Source: CAZQIC01 sp964593555 (GTDB taxonomy: Bacteria > Bacteroidota > Bacteroidia > JAFLBG01). From it: a stretch of DNA of 45,773 nt. The DNA is taken from NCBI GenBank assembly GCA_964593555.1, contig CAZQIC010000023.1:1-45773 (forward strand). The letters are read 5' to 3'. The notes under the pieces were generated by a model, which was not told the DNA's origin, ran no database searches, and saw nothing but the letters and a program-made list of their open reading frames with translations. Below are positions 15,548 through 24,444 of the stretch, piece after piece; position 1 is the first letter of the stretch; every line of letters begins with the position of its first letter. Made by a program: the position numbers and the translations under genes.

Positions 15548-15889
15548 TTATTTAAATGTTATTAGTTTCCCTTTTGTCTCCAATAGTGTTTTGGCTTCAG
15601 CCCAATCAGGTATCGCTGAGGTTTCATATGTATATACTCTTAGCTCGGATGCAATACTTGTGGTATGTTTCATGGCTTCCATGTGCGCGCCGCTGTGCGC
15701 GAATCTTTTAATGTCTTCTAAACTTTCCCAGGCTGATAACGTATAATGGAGTAGTCCTATTCCTCTTTTCCTGAATTCGACCAATCCCTTTTCTTTTTTC
15801 GTTTGCTTTATTATTGCTAATGCATGTTGTGAAAGCTTGAAAAAACTCCACCAATGCTTTAATTTAATAGAAGTGATTGTGATATACAT
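15548..15889 (-). CDS. Small protein resembling ABM/DUF3291-type dimeric alpha-beta barrels
   Basis: The 113-residue protein starts MYITITSIKLKHWWSFFKLS and contains GLLHYTLSAWESLEDIKRFA followed by HSGAHMEAMKHT. A strand ending in SxWES, then a helix with FAHSGAHxxAM, is typical of the ferredoxin-like monooxygenase/DUF3291 superfamily. I assign only the fold, not a reaction. It is just upstream of the alpha/beta hydrolase and just downstream of the first T9SS cargo gene (stop 8 bases from 15897). Confidence 0.6.
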   Translation of the reverse strand: MYITITSIKLKHWWSFFKLSQHALAIIKQTKKEKGLVEFRKRGIGLLHYTLSAWESLEDIKRFAHSGAHMEAMKHTTSIASELRVYTYETSAIPDWAEAKTLLETKGKLITFK

Positions 15890-15896
15890 GATTTTT

Positions 15897-18566
15897 TTAT
15901 CTGATGAGTGTAATGTTGCCTTTCCTTTGGATCGTTTCTCCGTCTAAAGTAATTGCATTGAATGTGTATGCGTAAATTCCTGAATTTACTTTTTGAGATT
16001 TAAAAGTACCGTCCCAGCCTTTGCTGAGGTCATCATTTTCGAAAATTTTTTCTCCCCATCGATTAAATATCATAAAAGAAAAAGTTTTGATCCCCTTTCC
16101 ATAAATGTAGAATATTTCATTTTGTCCGTCACTATTAGGTGAGAAAACGTTGGGTATAAAAATATCCTTACACACTTTATCCGCAGTTATAGTTTGGGTG
16201 ATTGAATCTTTTCCGCAAGGTGTTGTTACGACTAGTTTAATATTGTATGTGCCAAGACTATTATAAACAATTCCCGTAGGGTTTTGCATTGAAGAAGAAG
16301 ATGGGGTTGCACCAGGGAATGTCCACGCAAATGATTGGCCGGTATTATCACATGAAATAACCGATGATGTAAAACTTAATTGATCTCCAAGACAAAAATT
16401 AGTTTGATCCTGTATAATATCAAGTGCAGTTGGATATGCACCACAGGTGATACCGCAGAACTGTGCAACAAAAGCATCGAACTGGCCTCCACCATAACTT
16501 ACTTGCTGCGCTCCGCTTGTGACAGGGAAGCTGCCTGGAGTTTGCCCGGTGAGGTAAACATAATTGCCTGATACAGCTATTTGCCTTCCGCCATCTTCTT
16601 CATCATGTTTAAAACCTCCGAGGTATGTAGCACATAATTGTTGTCCTGATGGATCAAGTTTAAAAATAAAAGAGTCTTCTCTGTCAAATACAGCGGAAGC
16701 GCCTGAGTTTGCGGTCTGATAGGCGCATGTTGTAACAGGAAAATCTATTCCATATGTTGATCCGGAAACAAAAATATTATCATTGTTATCAACTGCGATT
16801 CCATACCCGAAATCCTGACTAACACCGCCGTAATATGTGGTCCAGGAAACATTTCCGGAAGAATTAAATTTTGCAACAAAGGCATCTGAAGCTGCTGCGT
16901 ATGCAGGCTGAAATGTTCCAGCGGTAGCCGGTAAATTATTTGAGTTAGTTTGTCCGGCAATTATGAAGTTGTTATTCTGGTCTGTTGCTATTGCCGCACC
17001 GTCATCAAGGTTGTTTCCGCCATAATACGTTGCCCATAACGGATTGCCATTAGGATCAAATTTCATTACAAATGCATCGGTCGAGCCGGCACTTGCTGCC
17101 TGGTATGCACCGGCAGTAACAGGAAAATTTGTATTGGCTTGTCCAACTACACCAACATTACCCAGTGCATCTGCTTTTAACATCCTGGCATATTCATCAT
17201 TTGTACCTCCATAATAAGTGGACCAAATAGGTGTTCCGTTAGGATCAAACTTTGCAACAAAAACATCATTGTTACCAGCATTATTTGTTTGATAAGCTCC
17301 TGTTGTAACGGGAAAGGTCAATGAACGTGTTGAACCCGCAATAAAAATATTATTATTTAGATCAGTACAAATGCCATCAGCACCATCGTAATGTTCGCCG
17401 CCATAGTAGGTTGCCCAGACTCTGTTGCCTGCAGAATTAAGTTTTAAAACAAAAACGTCTGAAGAAACTCCAACGTTAAGCGCCGGTTGAAACGCTGTTA
17501 CTGTTGTTGGGAAATTACTTGATACAGTATAGCCGGTAACAACTGCGTTGTCATTATTGTCGGTTGCAATGCACCATCCCAGTTCTGCATTGTTACCGCC
17601 AAATAGAGTGGCCCATTGCCTTACTCCCATGCTGTTGAATTTAACAATATAAACATCACTTGTTGCCCCTTTTACTGTTTGAAAAGCACCGGTTGATGTT
17701 GGAAAATTATTTGAATATGTCATTCCTGTTACCAGCACATTACCCTGTGAATCGGTTTTAATTCCCTTTCCGAATTCATCATCAATGCCGCCGTAATAAG
17801 TTATCCAAGGGTCAATGATAAGAGGAAAGTTTTTGTCATATGCCTCAACTTTTATTTTTACAATATTATTATTTAAAATATATTCTCCTTTAATGTTTAC
17901 TTTTTTATTATTGATCACTTGGAATATCTCAGGCATATATTCAGTGATATCGCCGATACTGGTTTCTAATTTTAATTTTTTTTCTGCAATGCTGATAGAT
18001 GTTGCCCCTGTGTATTTTAGTTCAATATTATCAGGGTCACCTCCAGGCTTTACTATAAAATCATATTTCAAGTTTCCTTCTCCGTTTCCATAAAATGAAG
18101 CATCTATATTATTATATATCTCACGATAGGTGATTTTATCATAAGTGCGAACGTTTGAAATTCCATTTGGACAATGACCGAGATAATAATTTGTGAAGCC
18201 ATTTGAAATCCCATCTGTGGAAACAGAATTTATTTTGTTGGCATTTTCAAACTCCATATCAATGCGGTGCAGGTTTACTATTGCGCTGTCAGGGTTCGGC
18301 TCCGGTTCGGTGTAGTATTGTGTTTTGCTTATTACATAACTTATTCCCGAATTACGTAGATAGATTTTGCAGAGTTTGTCGGAACCCTGAAACAGAATGT
18401 CATTTCTCAGGTTTCCGCTCATGTCTGCAACCTGACCTTTGTTTTCTGTGAAGGAGACCTGCGCAGGTTGGTCAAAATAAATGTTTTTTTCCTGTGATAC
18501 CATGCAGGTTGGTAACAAGAAAATAAATATTAGGATACGATAGTAAAGTGATCTAATACCGGCCAT
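15897..18566 (-). CDS. Large secreted SBBP-repeat protein with T9SS C-terminal domain
   Basis: The 889-residue protein has a signal peptide (MAGIRSLYYRILIFIFLLPT) and an N-terminal domain with QVSFTENKGQVADMSGNLR that precedes SBBP propellers. Next come about seven seven-bladed-propeller-like SBBP repeats, each with a WATYYGG-type strand and a DAFVAKFD-type strand (about residues 250-680), then a PKD-like domain with FAWTFPGATPSSSSMQNPTG (about 720-790). The C-terminal gliding-motility-type domain has NVFSPNSDGQNEIFYIYG, FNRWGEKIFEN, GWDGTFKSQKVNSGIYAYTF and ends NITLIR. This is a type B T9SS sorting signal, so the protein should be exported to the cell surface or medium. It is a paralogue of its upstream neighbour. 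Confidence 0.93.
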   Translation of the reverse strand: MAGIRSLYYRILIFIFLLPTCMVSQEKNIYFDQPAQVSFTENKGQVADMSGNLRNDILFQGSDKLCKIYLRNSGISYVISKTQYYTEPEPNPDSAIVNLHRIDMEFENANKINSVSTDGISNGFTNYYLGHCPNGISNVRTYDKITYREIYNNIDASFYGNGEGNLKYDFIVKPGGDPDNIELKYTGATSISIAEKKLKLETSIGDITEYMPEIFQVINNKKVNIKGEYILNNNIVKIKVEAYDKNFPLIIDPWITYYGGIDDEFGKGIKTDSQGNVLVTGMTYSNNFPTSTGAFQTVKGATSDVYIVKFNSMGVRQWATLFGGNNAELGWCIATDNNDNAVVTGYTVSSNFPTTVTAFQPALNVGVSSDVFVLKLNSAGNRVWATYYGGEHYDGADGICTDLNNNIFIAGSTRSLTFPVTTGAYQTNNAGNNDVFVAKFDPNGTPIWSTYYGGTNDEYARMLKADALGNVGVVGQANTNFPVTAGAYQAASAGSTDAFVMKFDPNGNPLWATYYGGNNLDDGAAIATDQNNNFIIAGQTNSNNLPATAGTFQPAYAAASDAFVAKFNSSGNVSWTTYYGGVSQDFGYGIAVDNNDNIFVSGSTYGIDFPVTTCAYQTANSGASAVFDREDSFIFKLDPSGQQLCATYLGGFKHDEEDGGRQIAVSGNYVYLTGQTPGSFPVTSGAQQVSYGGGQFDAFVAQFCGITCGAYPTALDIIQDQTNFCLGDQLSFTSSVISCDNTGQSFAWTFPGATPSSSSMQNPTGIVYNSLGTYNIKLVVTTPCGKDSITQTITADKVCKDIFIPNVFSPNSDGQNEIFYIYGKGIKTFSFMIFNRWGEKIFENDDLSKGWDGTFKSQKVNSGIYAYTFNAITLDGETIQRKGNITLIR

Positions 18567-18641
18567 TCTAGTGTATGAAAATACGCAATTATAGTTTAAG
18601 AAATTACTACCAGGGGGGCAACAATGAAGTAAATATACGAA

Positions 18642-21600
18642 CTACTTTATTAAAGTAATGTTTCCTTTTTTTATTATTTCCTCGTTGTTTTTTAATGTAG
18701 CTATGAATGTATAATAAAATACAGCGCTATTTTGTTCAGTCCCTTTGTATTTGCCATCCCAGGTTTGTTGAATATTATCGCTTGTAAATACAGTTTCACC
18801 CCAGCGATCATAAATGGTGATTTTCATTTTTTTTATACAATCCCCCCAAATTTTAAACACATCATTTTGACCATCTTCGTTAGGTGAAAAGGCCGTTGGA
18901 ACAAATAGTTCATCGCAGGCGATATCAATTGTAACTGTAATTGAATCAAGGCTGGTGCATCCGTTGACATCTGTTACAAGTAAATAATATTTTGTGGTTT
19001 GTGTTGGGCTTGCTGTTGGACCAGCACATGTAACACAACTTAAACCTGCAGAAGGATACCATAAATAATTTCCAGTGCCTGCGCCAGAGAGTGTAATACT
19101 TTGTCCAACTGCAATAGTTGCATTGGTTCCTGCATTTGCTGTAGGGTTATTGTTGACTACAATTTTTGCAGAATCAACATCAGAGCAATTTCCATTGGAA
19201 ACGGTAACGGTATAGGGTGTTGTGAGCAACGGATTTAAATTCAGGTTTGCATTGGTAGATCCATTGCTCCATGAATAGGCTGCCCCTCCGGAAGCGTTTA
19301 ATACGGCATTTTCTCCTCTGCAAATAGTATCATTTGGTCCTGCATCAGCAACAGGAACAAGGTTAACTATAACGCTGATTAAAGTATCTGTTGAACATCC
19401 CGCGGTATTCGTAACTGTTACGCTATAGGGAGTTGAGGTTGTGGGTTGAATGGTTATTGTTGATGTAGTAGCGCCTGTGTTCCATGAATATGAACCACCA
19501 CCAGTTGCGCTGAGCACACTTGAATCGCCCGTGCAAATATTATTGTTCCCGGTTAAACTTACCACTGGTGAAATAATATTTATATAATTTGTTTTTATAA
19601 CAGAGTCCTTTTTGCAATAAGTAGTTAATAGTAATTTCACATCATGCCCGCCAGGTGAGGAAAAGCTGACTGTTGGTTCCGCAGCGCTCGAAGTAGCTGG
19701 AGTTCCACCTGAAAATGTCCAGAAAAACCGGTAACCAATAGTATCGCATGAGTTATTTACGGACGGAATAAATTGAAGTGGATAATTGCTGCAAACATTA
19801 TTGGTGTCTGATGAAAAATCCAATCCTAAATTTTGCGACTCACATAAATTGATACATAATTGATCAATGAAAGCATCACTCATATAAGAAGTGCCTCCGC
19901 TAAAAGCTGTTTGATAGGCATTAGAAGTTACGGGGTAGCTTCCATTTCTTGACATGCCTGTCAGATACAAATTATTTCTATGAATGCTAATTGCTTTTGC
20001 TCCATAAGGAGTTGTCTCGCCACCACTTTCTTCCTCTTCAGTTCCACCAAGATATGTCAAGCAGCGTTGATTTCCGCTGCTGTCATATTTTGCAATGTAC
20101 TGATCTTCATTGGAGGTGGATGGGGATGGACCACCACCGAAATTAGTTTGATAAGCACAGGAAGTGGCAGGATAATTGGCGGGCCCTCCATCTTCAATAT
20201 CACCATAGACATAAGCATTGTTGTTTCGGTCGACTGCAACACTCCATGCAAATTCAGAATTACTTCCTCCGATATAAGTTCCCCATTTTAATACTCCTCC
20301 TCCAGAGAATTTTGCAAGGAAACCATCGCCAACCATTGAAACTATTGGAGGTGGTCCACCATAAGTATTTTGAAATGCACCCGCGGTTGCTATGGCATTT
20401 GAAGAAGTTGTGGTTCCTAAAATATAAACATTACCTGCGGCATCAGTTGCAATAGCGGTTCCATATTCAATTTCTAATCCTCCGTAATAAGTGCCCCAGA
20501 CTTCTGCACCACTTGCATCAAACTTGCAAAGAAACATATCATAATAAGATCCCCCATGTGTCATTTGGTGTCCAAGCAATGTTGGAAAATTTGTACACTG
20601 GGTATATCCTGCTATATAGATGCATAAGCTCACCGGATCATAAGCAATTCCTGCCGGGACTTCTTCATTGTTGTCCGGTCCTCCTCCAACATAAGTACCC
20701 CATATACGTGTGCCATTTGATGTAAACTTTACAATAAAAACATCTTTGTTTCCCAGAAGGTTTGCCTGAAAAGCTCCGGCTGTTGAAATGGCATTGGATG
20801 AAGATGTTTGTCCGTATAAATAAATATTATTTCCATCACTGGTAACATCCGAGCCAATAGCTCCATTGAATCCTCCGTAACGGGTAGCGAAAAGTCTTGC
20901 ACCTAACGGGTCCAGCTTAATAAGGAAACCATCGCCGACCCCACCTGCCGTTGCCTGGTGAACGACATTTGCACCCGCTGAACCCGTAGGAAAATTAGCA
21001 GAGTATGTTGTTCCGCATACCAATATATTTCCAGTTGCATCTGTACTTATTCCCTGGCCATTTTCTCCACCCGATCCGCCATAGTAAGTTGCCCATGAAA
21101 GTATTCCGGAGCTTGTCATTTTTGCAATAAAGGCATCCGATATTCCCGAAATTGCACCTTGAAAAGCACCAAGTACAGGGAAATTATTTGATGAAGTGTT
21201 CCCTGTAAAAAGTACATTCCCTGAGGGGTCGTTGGTTACCGATGTGCCATGATCATCACTTGTACCACCGAAGTAGGAAAGCCATGGGTCAATGATTAGA
21301 GGAAAAGAAGTTTCAAAGTTTGAAAGTTCAAAGTTTAAAGTTGTGCCGTTTAAATTATATGCGGCTTTTACATCAATAATTTTTCCGTTAATATTTTGAT
21401 ACACTTTTGGCATTGATTCAATCATATTTCCAAGTGAACATTCTACTTTTAATTTTTCGTTATCCAGGACCAGATTGTTTGCACCCGAGTAAGATATCTT
21501 AATATCATTAGGATTTCCTCCGGGTCTTACAACAATATCGTATTTTAATCCATGTTCTTTCCCGCCGTAAAAAACAACATCTATATTCTTGTAAATATTT

Positions 21601-22067
21601 TTATAAACAACTCTGTTGAATGCATGAACATTGGTTATGCCATTAGGACAATGTTCATAGTAATAATTAAAATAACCTTCTGTTTGTTCTGAGGTCATAA
21701 TTTGTGCATTGGGATTGCCACCGACAAAATTCATATCCACTCGGTGCGTGAATAGTGTTGACGTGTCGGGTGTAGTTTGCTTCACAGAAGAAAAATTGTC
21801 CTTCTTCTCTTTAACAAAACCACTTGATTTATGCATCACATAGCTAATGCCACACTTTCGTAAAAAAATATTCATTCCTTTCCCTTGTCCCATAAAAAGA
21901 ATGTCGGGTCGCAGGTGTTTTTCTACATCTATAATTTGTCCTTTATTCTCAATGAATTGCATACCGTTTCCACGAAGTTCGGAGAAGGGATTATTTTCAA
22001 TTTCAGCTAAGAGCAAAAAAGGAAATAATGCAAAAATAAATGGAAGAAATTTGCGTTTACTCAACAT
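18642..22067 (-). CDS. Larger SBBP-repeat T9SS cargo, paralogue of the neighbour
   Basis: The 1141-residue protein has the same order of domains as 15897-18566: signal peptide, MQFIENKGQIIDVEKHLRPD, an SBBP propeller region with WGTYIGG and DGFLAKFSGGG strands, and a PKD-like domain. It then has two or three extra Ig/PKD-like modules with SYSWNTGATTSTITIQPTT and AYSWSNGSTNANLNLNP. The C-terminal gliding-motility domain has TAFSPNEDGQNDVFKIWG and IYDRWGETVFTSDN and ends NITLIK. The Ser/Thr/Gly-rich modules suggest a surface adhesin or matrix protein. The pair lies 75 bases apart, probably after tandem duplication. Near NFELSNFETSFP the protein is encoded by repeated DNA of minisatellite type. 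Confidence 0.93.
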   Translation of the reverse strand: MLSKRKFLPFIFALFPFLLLAEIENNPFSELRGNGMQFIENKGQIIDVEKHLRPDILFMGQGKGMNIFLRKCGISYVMHKSSGFVKEKKDNFSSVKQTTPDTSTLFTHRVDMNFVGGNPNAQIMTSEQTEGYFNYYYEHCPNGITNVHAFNRVVYKNIYKNIDVVFYGGKEHGLKYDIVVRPGGNPNDIKISYSGANNLVLDNEKLKVECSLGNMIESMPKVYQNINGKIIDVKAAYNLNGTTLNFELSNFETSFPLIIDPWLSYFGGTSDDHGTSVTNDPSGNVLFTGNTSSNNFPVLGAFQGAISGISDAFIAKMTSSGILSWATYYGGSGGENGQGISTDATGNILVCGTTYSANFPTGSAGANVVHQATAGGVGDGFLIKLDPLGARLFATRYGGFNGAIGSDVTSDGNNIYLYGQTSSSNAISTAGAFQANLLGNKDVFIVKFTSNGTRIWGTYVGGGPDNNEEVPAGIAYDPVSLCIYIAGYTQCTNFPTLLGHQMTHGGSYYDMFLCKFDASGAEVWGTYYGGLEIEYGTAIATDAAGNVYILGTTTSSNAIATAGAFQNTYGGPPPIVSMVGDGFLAKFSGGGVLKWGTYIGGSNSEFAWSVAVDRNNNAYVYGDIEDGGPANYPATSCAYQTNFGGGPSPSTSNEDQYIAKYDSSGNQRCLTYLGGTEEEESGGETTPYGAKAISIHRNNLYLTGMSRNGSYPVTSNAYQTAFSGGTSYMSDAFIDQLCINLCESQNLGLDFSSDTNNVCSNYPLQFIPSVNNSCDTIGYRFFWTFSGGTPATSSAAEPTVSFSSPGGHDVKLLLTTYCKKDSVIKTNYINIISPVVSLTGNNNICTGDSSVLSATGGGSYSWNTGATTSTITIQPTTSTPYSVTVTNTAGCSTDTLISVIVNLVPVADAGPNDTICRGENAVLNASGGAAYSWSNGSTNANLNLNPLLTTPYTVTVSNGNCSDVDSAKIVVNNNPTANAGTNATIAVGQSITLSGAGTGNYLWYPSAGLSCVTCAGPTASPTQTTKYYLLVTDVNGCTSLDSITVTIDIACDELFVPTAFSPNEDGQNDVFKIWGDCIKKMKITIYDRWGETVFTSDNIQQTWDGKYKGTEQNSAVFYYTFIATLKNNEEIIKKGNITLIK
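21318..21350. repeat. Minisatellite-like repeat inside the T9SS cargo gene
   Basis: Units of the AAAGTTTGAAAGTTCAAAG type repeat here and encode TLNFELSNFETSF. Similar short direct repeats are usual between genes, so this one has been captured in frame, just before the conserved PLIIDPW segment. Confidence 0.45.
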
Positions 22068-22156
22068 TAGAATAAAGATAATCTACTTGTTTGATAGAGC
22101 AAAACTCAAAAGGATCTATTCTCAAAAACCTGACTTTAAACAATTCGATCAAAGTA

Positions 22157-22176
22157 ATTAACTTTTAAAAGTTAAT
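22157..22176. promoter_or_regulatory. Perfect 20-base palindrome between divergent genes
   Basis: ATTAACTTTTAAAAGTTAAT is fully self-complementary. It lies between the T9SS cargo gene (start 22067) and the ABC exporter gene (start 22247), about 70-90 bases from each. A symmetric AT-rich site in a divergent spacer is a plausible operator, but it could be a chance AT palindrome. Confidence 0.45.
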
Positions 22177-22246
22177 ATCCTCTTTAAAGCCTCAAAAAAC
22201 AAGCTTTCTTAATGGATATATTAGCACGATATTATTTAGGGATATT

Positions 22247-24442
22247 ATGTTTAAAAAGTCCTTTCCGTTTCAGCAGCAACTCGATCATAAAGATTGCGGT
22301 CCTACTTGCGTCTCTATGATCAGCAAGTTTTACGGAAAAGCATATTCTATGCCTTTCCTTCGAGAGCGCGCTTATATCACTCGCGACGGGGTTAATCTCT
22401 TGGGTATAAGCGATCTTGCAGAGGCTATAGGATTTCGGACATTAGGAGTTCGGGTAACGTTTGAGCAGTTGGAAGAACAATTACCGCTTCCATGTATAGC
22501 TCACTGGAGATTAAATCACTTCATTGTAATTTATAAAATTAAAAAAGGGAAAGTTTATGTCGCGGACCCCGCGCATGGCCTGATCACCTATACTGTTGAG
22601 GAGTTTAAAAAGAGCTGGGTGAGTTTACCTGGTGAGCAGGGTGTGTTGCTGTTGATGGAGCCAACTCCTGAGTTTATGGAGAAGGAAGAGGGGACAACTG
22701 CAAAAATTAATAAGACAGGATTCCGTTTTCTTTTTAAATACTTATTCAGGTACAAAAGATATATCATTCAGCTTTTTATCGGACTGCTTGTTGGTACGGT
22801 ATTGCAATTGATACTTCCATTTTTAACGCAATCACTTGTAGATTTTGGTATAGCCAACCAGAACATTGGTTTCGTTTATGTTGTACTTATTGCACAGCTT
22901 GTCATTACTTTCAGTTCGGCTTCTGTTGAGTTTATCCGAAGCTGGATATTGCTGCATATTTCAACAAGGATAAATATTTCCATTGTATCAGATTTTTTGA
23001 TCAAGCTAATGAAACTTCCCATTTCGTATTTCGATGCGAAAATGACGGGAGACATCATGCAGCGTATTAATGATCACAGCAGGATAGAGCAGTTTATGAC
23101 CGGCTCAACATTGAATACGCTGTTTTCACTGATAAACTTTGTAGTGTTTGGTGTTATCATGGCGATATACAGCATGAAGATACTCGTCATATTCATGATT
23201 GGCAGTGCGCTGTATGCGGTGTGGATATTACTATTCCTTAAGATCAGAAAAGAACTGGATTACAAACGTTTTAGCCAGATGTCGGATAATCAAAGCAATA
23301 TTATCCAGCTTATCTCCGGTATGCAGGAGATAAAACTGAACAATTGCGAGAAACAAAAGCGTTGGGAGTGGGAAAATATACAAGCACGTTTATTTAAACT
23401 GAGCGTAAAAGGCTTAACCGTTGGACAATACCAACAGGCAGGATCATTGCTTATTAACGAATTGAAGAATATTATCATAAGTTTCTTATCGGCCAAAGAG
23501 GTTATTGAAGGCAATATGACACTTGGTATGATGATGTCCATATCATATATTTTAGGACAGCTTAATTTGCCCATTAACCAGCTGATCGGTTTTATTCAAT
23601 CCGCGCAGGATGCTAAAATAAGCCTGGAGCGTTTAAGTGAGATCCATAATAAGGACGATGAAGAAAATCCTGAACAGCAGATAAATAATTTTTTGCCTGA
23701 GAATAAAAATCTTTCACTCCACAACGTTTCATTTCAATATGAAGGAAAGCATTCTGAAATGGTTTTGAAAGATATTAATGTTACTATTCCACAAGGAAAA
23801 GTAACAGCGATTGTTGGCACCAGCGGCAGCGGAAAAACAACCTTGCTAAAATTATTATTAAAATTTTATCCACCTGCAAGCGGAGACGTTAAAGTTGGAG
23901 ACATCAATCTTCAGAATTTCAGCAGCAGCATGTGGAGAAAAAAATGCGGTGTGGTAATGCAGGATGGTTTTATTTTTTCTGACACCATTGCAAAAAATAT
24001 TGCAGTTGGAGATGAGTTTGTTGATCGTGAACGTTTGATGTGGGCCGTGAAAGTGGCAAATATACAGGAGTTCATAGAGGGTTTACCAATGGCATATAAC
24101 CAAAAAATTGGTGCCGATGGACATGGTTTGAGTATGGGACAAAGGCAAAGGATTCTGATAGCGCGCTCTGTTTATAAAAATCCTGATTACATATTTTTTG
24201 ACGAGGCCACGAATTCACTCGATGCGAATAATGAAAAGGTGATCATGCAAAACCTGGATGAATTTTTTAAAGGAAAAACGGTTGTTGTTGTGGCACATAG
24301 GTTAAGCACGGTGAAAAAAGCCGATCAGATAATCGTTTTGGAAAAAGGTGATATGATTGAGAAAGGCACACATGAGGAATTAGTAAAATTGAGAGGAGCG
24401 TATTACAACCTTGTTAAAAATCAGTTAGAGCTTGGTAATTAA
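22247..24442 (+). CDS. C39-peptidase-containing ABC exporter
   Basis: This 731-residue type I secretion ATPase has three parts. The N-terminal C39 peptidase has HKDCGPTCVSMISKFYG with catalytic Cys17, HFIVIY with the His (about 92) and VADPA with the Asp (about 108), so it should be active. Residues about 155-440 form the transmembrane domain. The C-terminal ABC ATPase has Walker A GTSGSGKTT (about 523-531), signature LSMGQRQR (about 627), Walker B YIFFDEATNSLD (about 650) and H-loop VVVAHRLS (about 681). Such exporters cut double-glycine leaders and export the peptide. The HlyD-type adaptor gene starts 2 bases after the stop, so the pair is one unit. No leader-peptide gene is visible next to it. 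Confidence 0.95.
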   Translation: MFKKSFPFQQQLDHKDCGPTCVSMISKFYGKAYSMPFLRERAYITRDGVNLLGISDLAEAIGFRTLGVRVTFEQLEEQLPLPCIAHWRLNHFIVIYKIKKGKVYVADPAHGLITYTVEEFKKSWVSLPGEQGVLLLMEPTPEFMEKEEGTTAKINKTGFRFLFKYLFRYKRYIIQLFIGLLVGTVLQLILPFLTQSLVDFGIANQNIGFVYVVLIAQLVITFSSASVEFIRSWILLHISTRINISIVSDFLIKLMKLPISYFDAKMTGDIMQRINDHSRIEQFMTGSTLNTLFSLINFVVFGVIMAIYSMKILVIFMIGSALYAVWILLFLKIRKELDYKRFSQMSDNQSNIIQLISGMQEIKLNNCEKQKRWEWENIQARLFKLSVKGLTVGQYQQAGSLLINELKNIIISFLSAKEVIEGNMTLGMMMSISYILGQLNLPINQLIGFIQSAQDAKISLERLSEIHNKDDEENPEQQINNFLPENKNLSLHNVSFQYEGKHSEMVLKDINVTIPQGKVTAIVGTSGSGKTTLLKLLLKFYPPASGDVKVGDINLQNFSSSMWRKKCGVVMQDGFIFSDTIAKNIAVGDEFVDRERLMWAVKVANIQEFIEGLPMAYNQKIGADGHGLSMGQRQRILIARSVYKNPDYIFFDEATNSLDANNEKVIMQNLDEFFKGKTVVVVAHRLSTVKKADQIIVLEKGDMIEKGTHEELVKLRGAYYNLVKNQLELGN

Positions 24443-24444
24443 TA

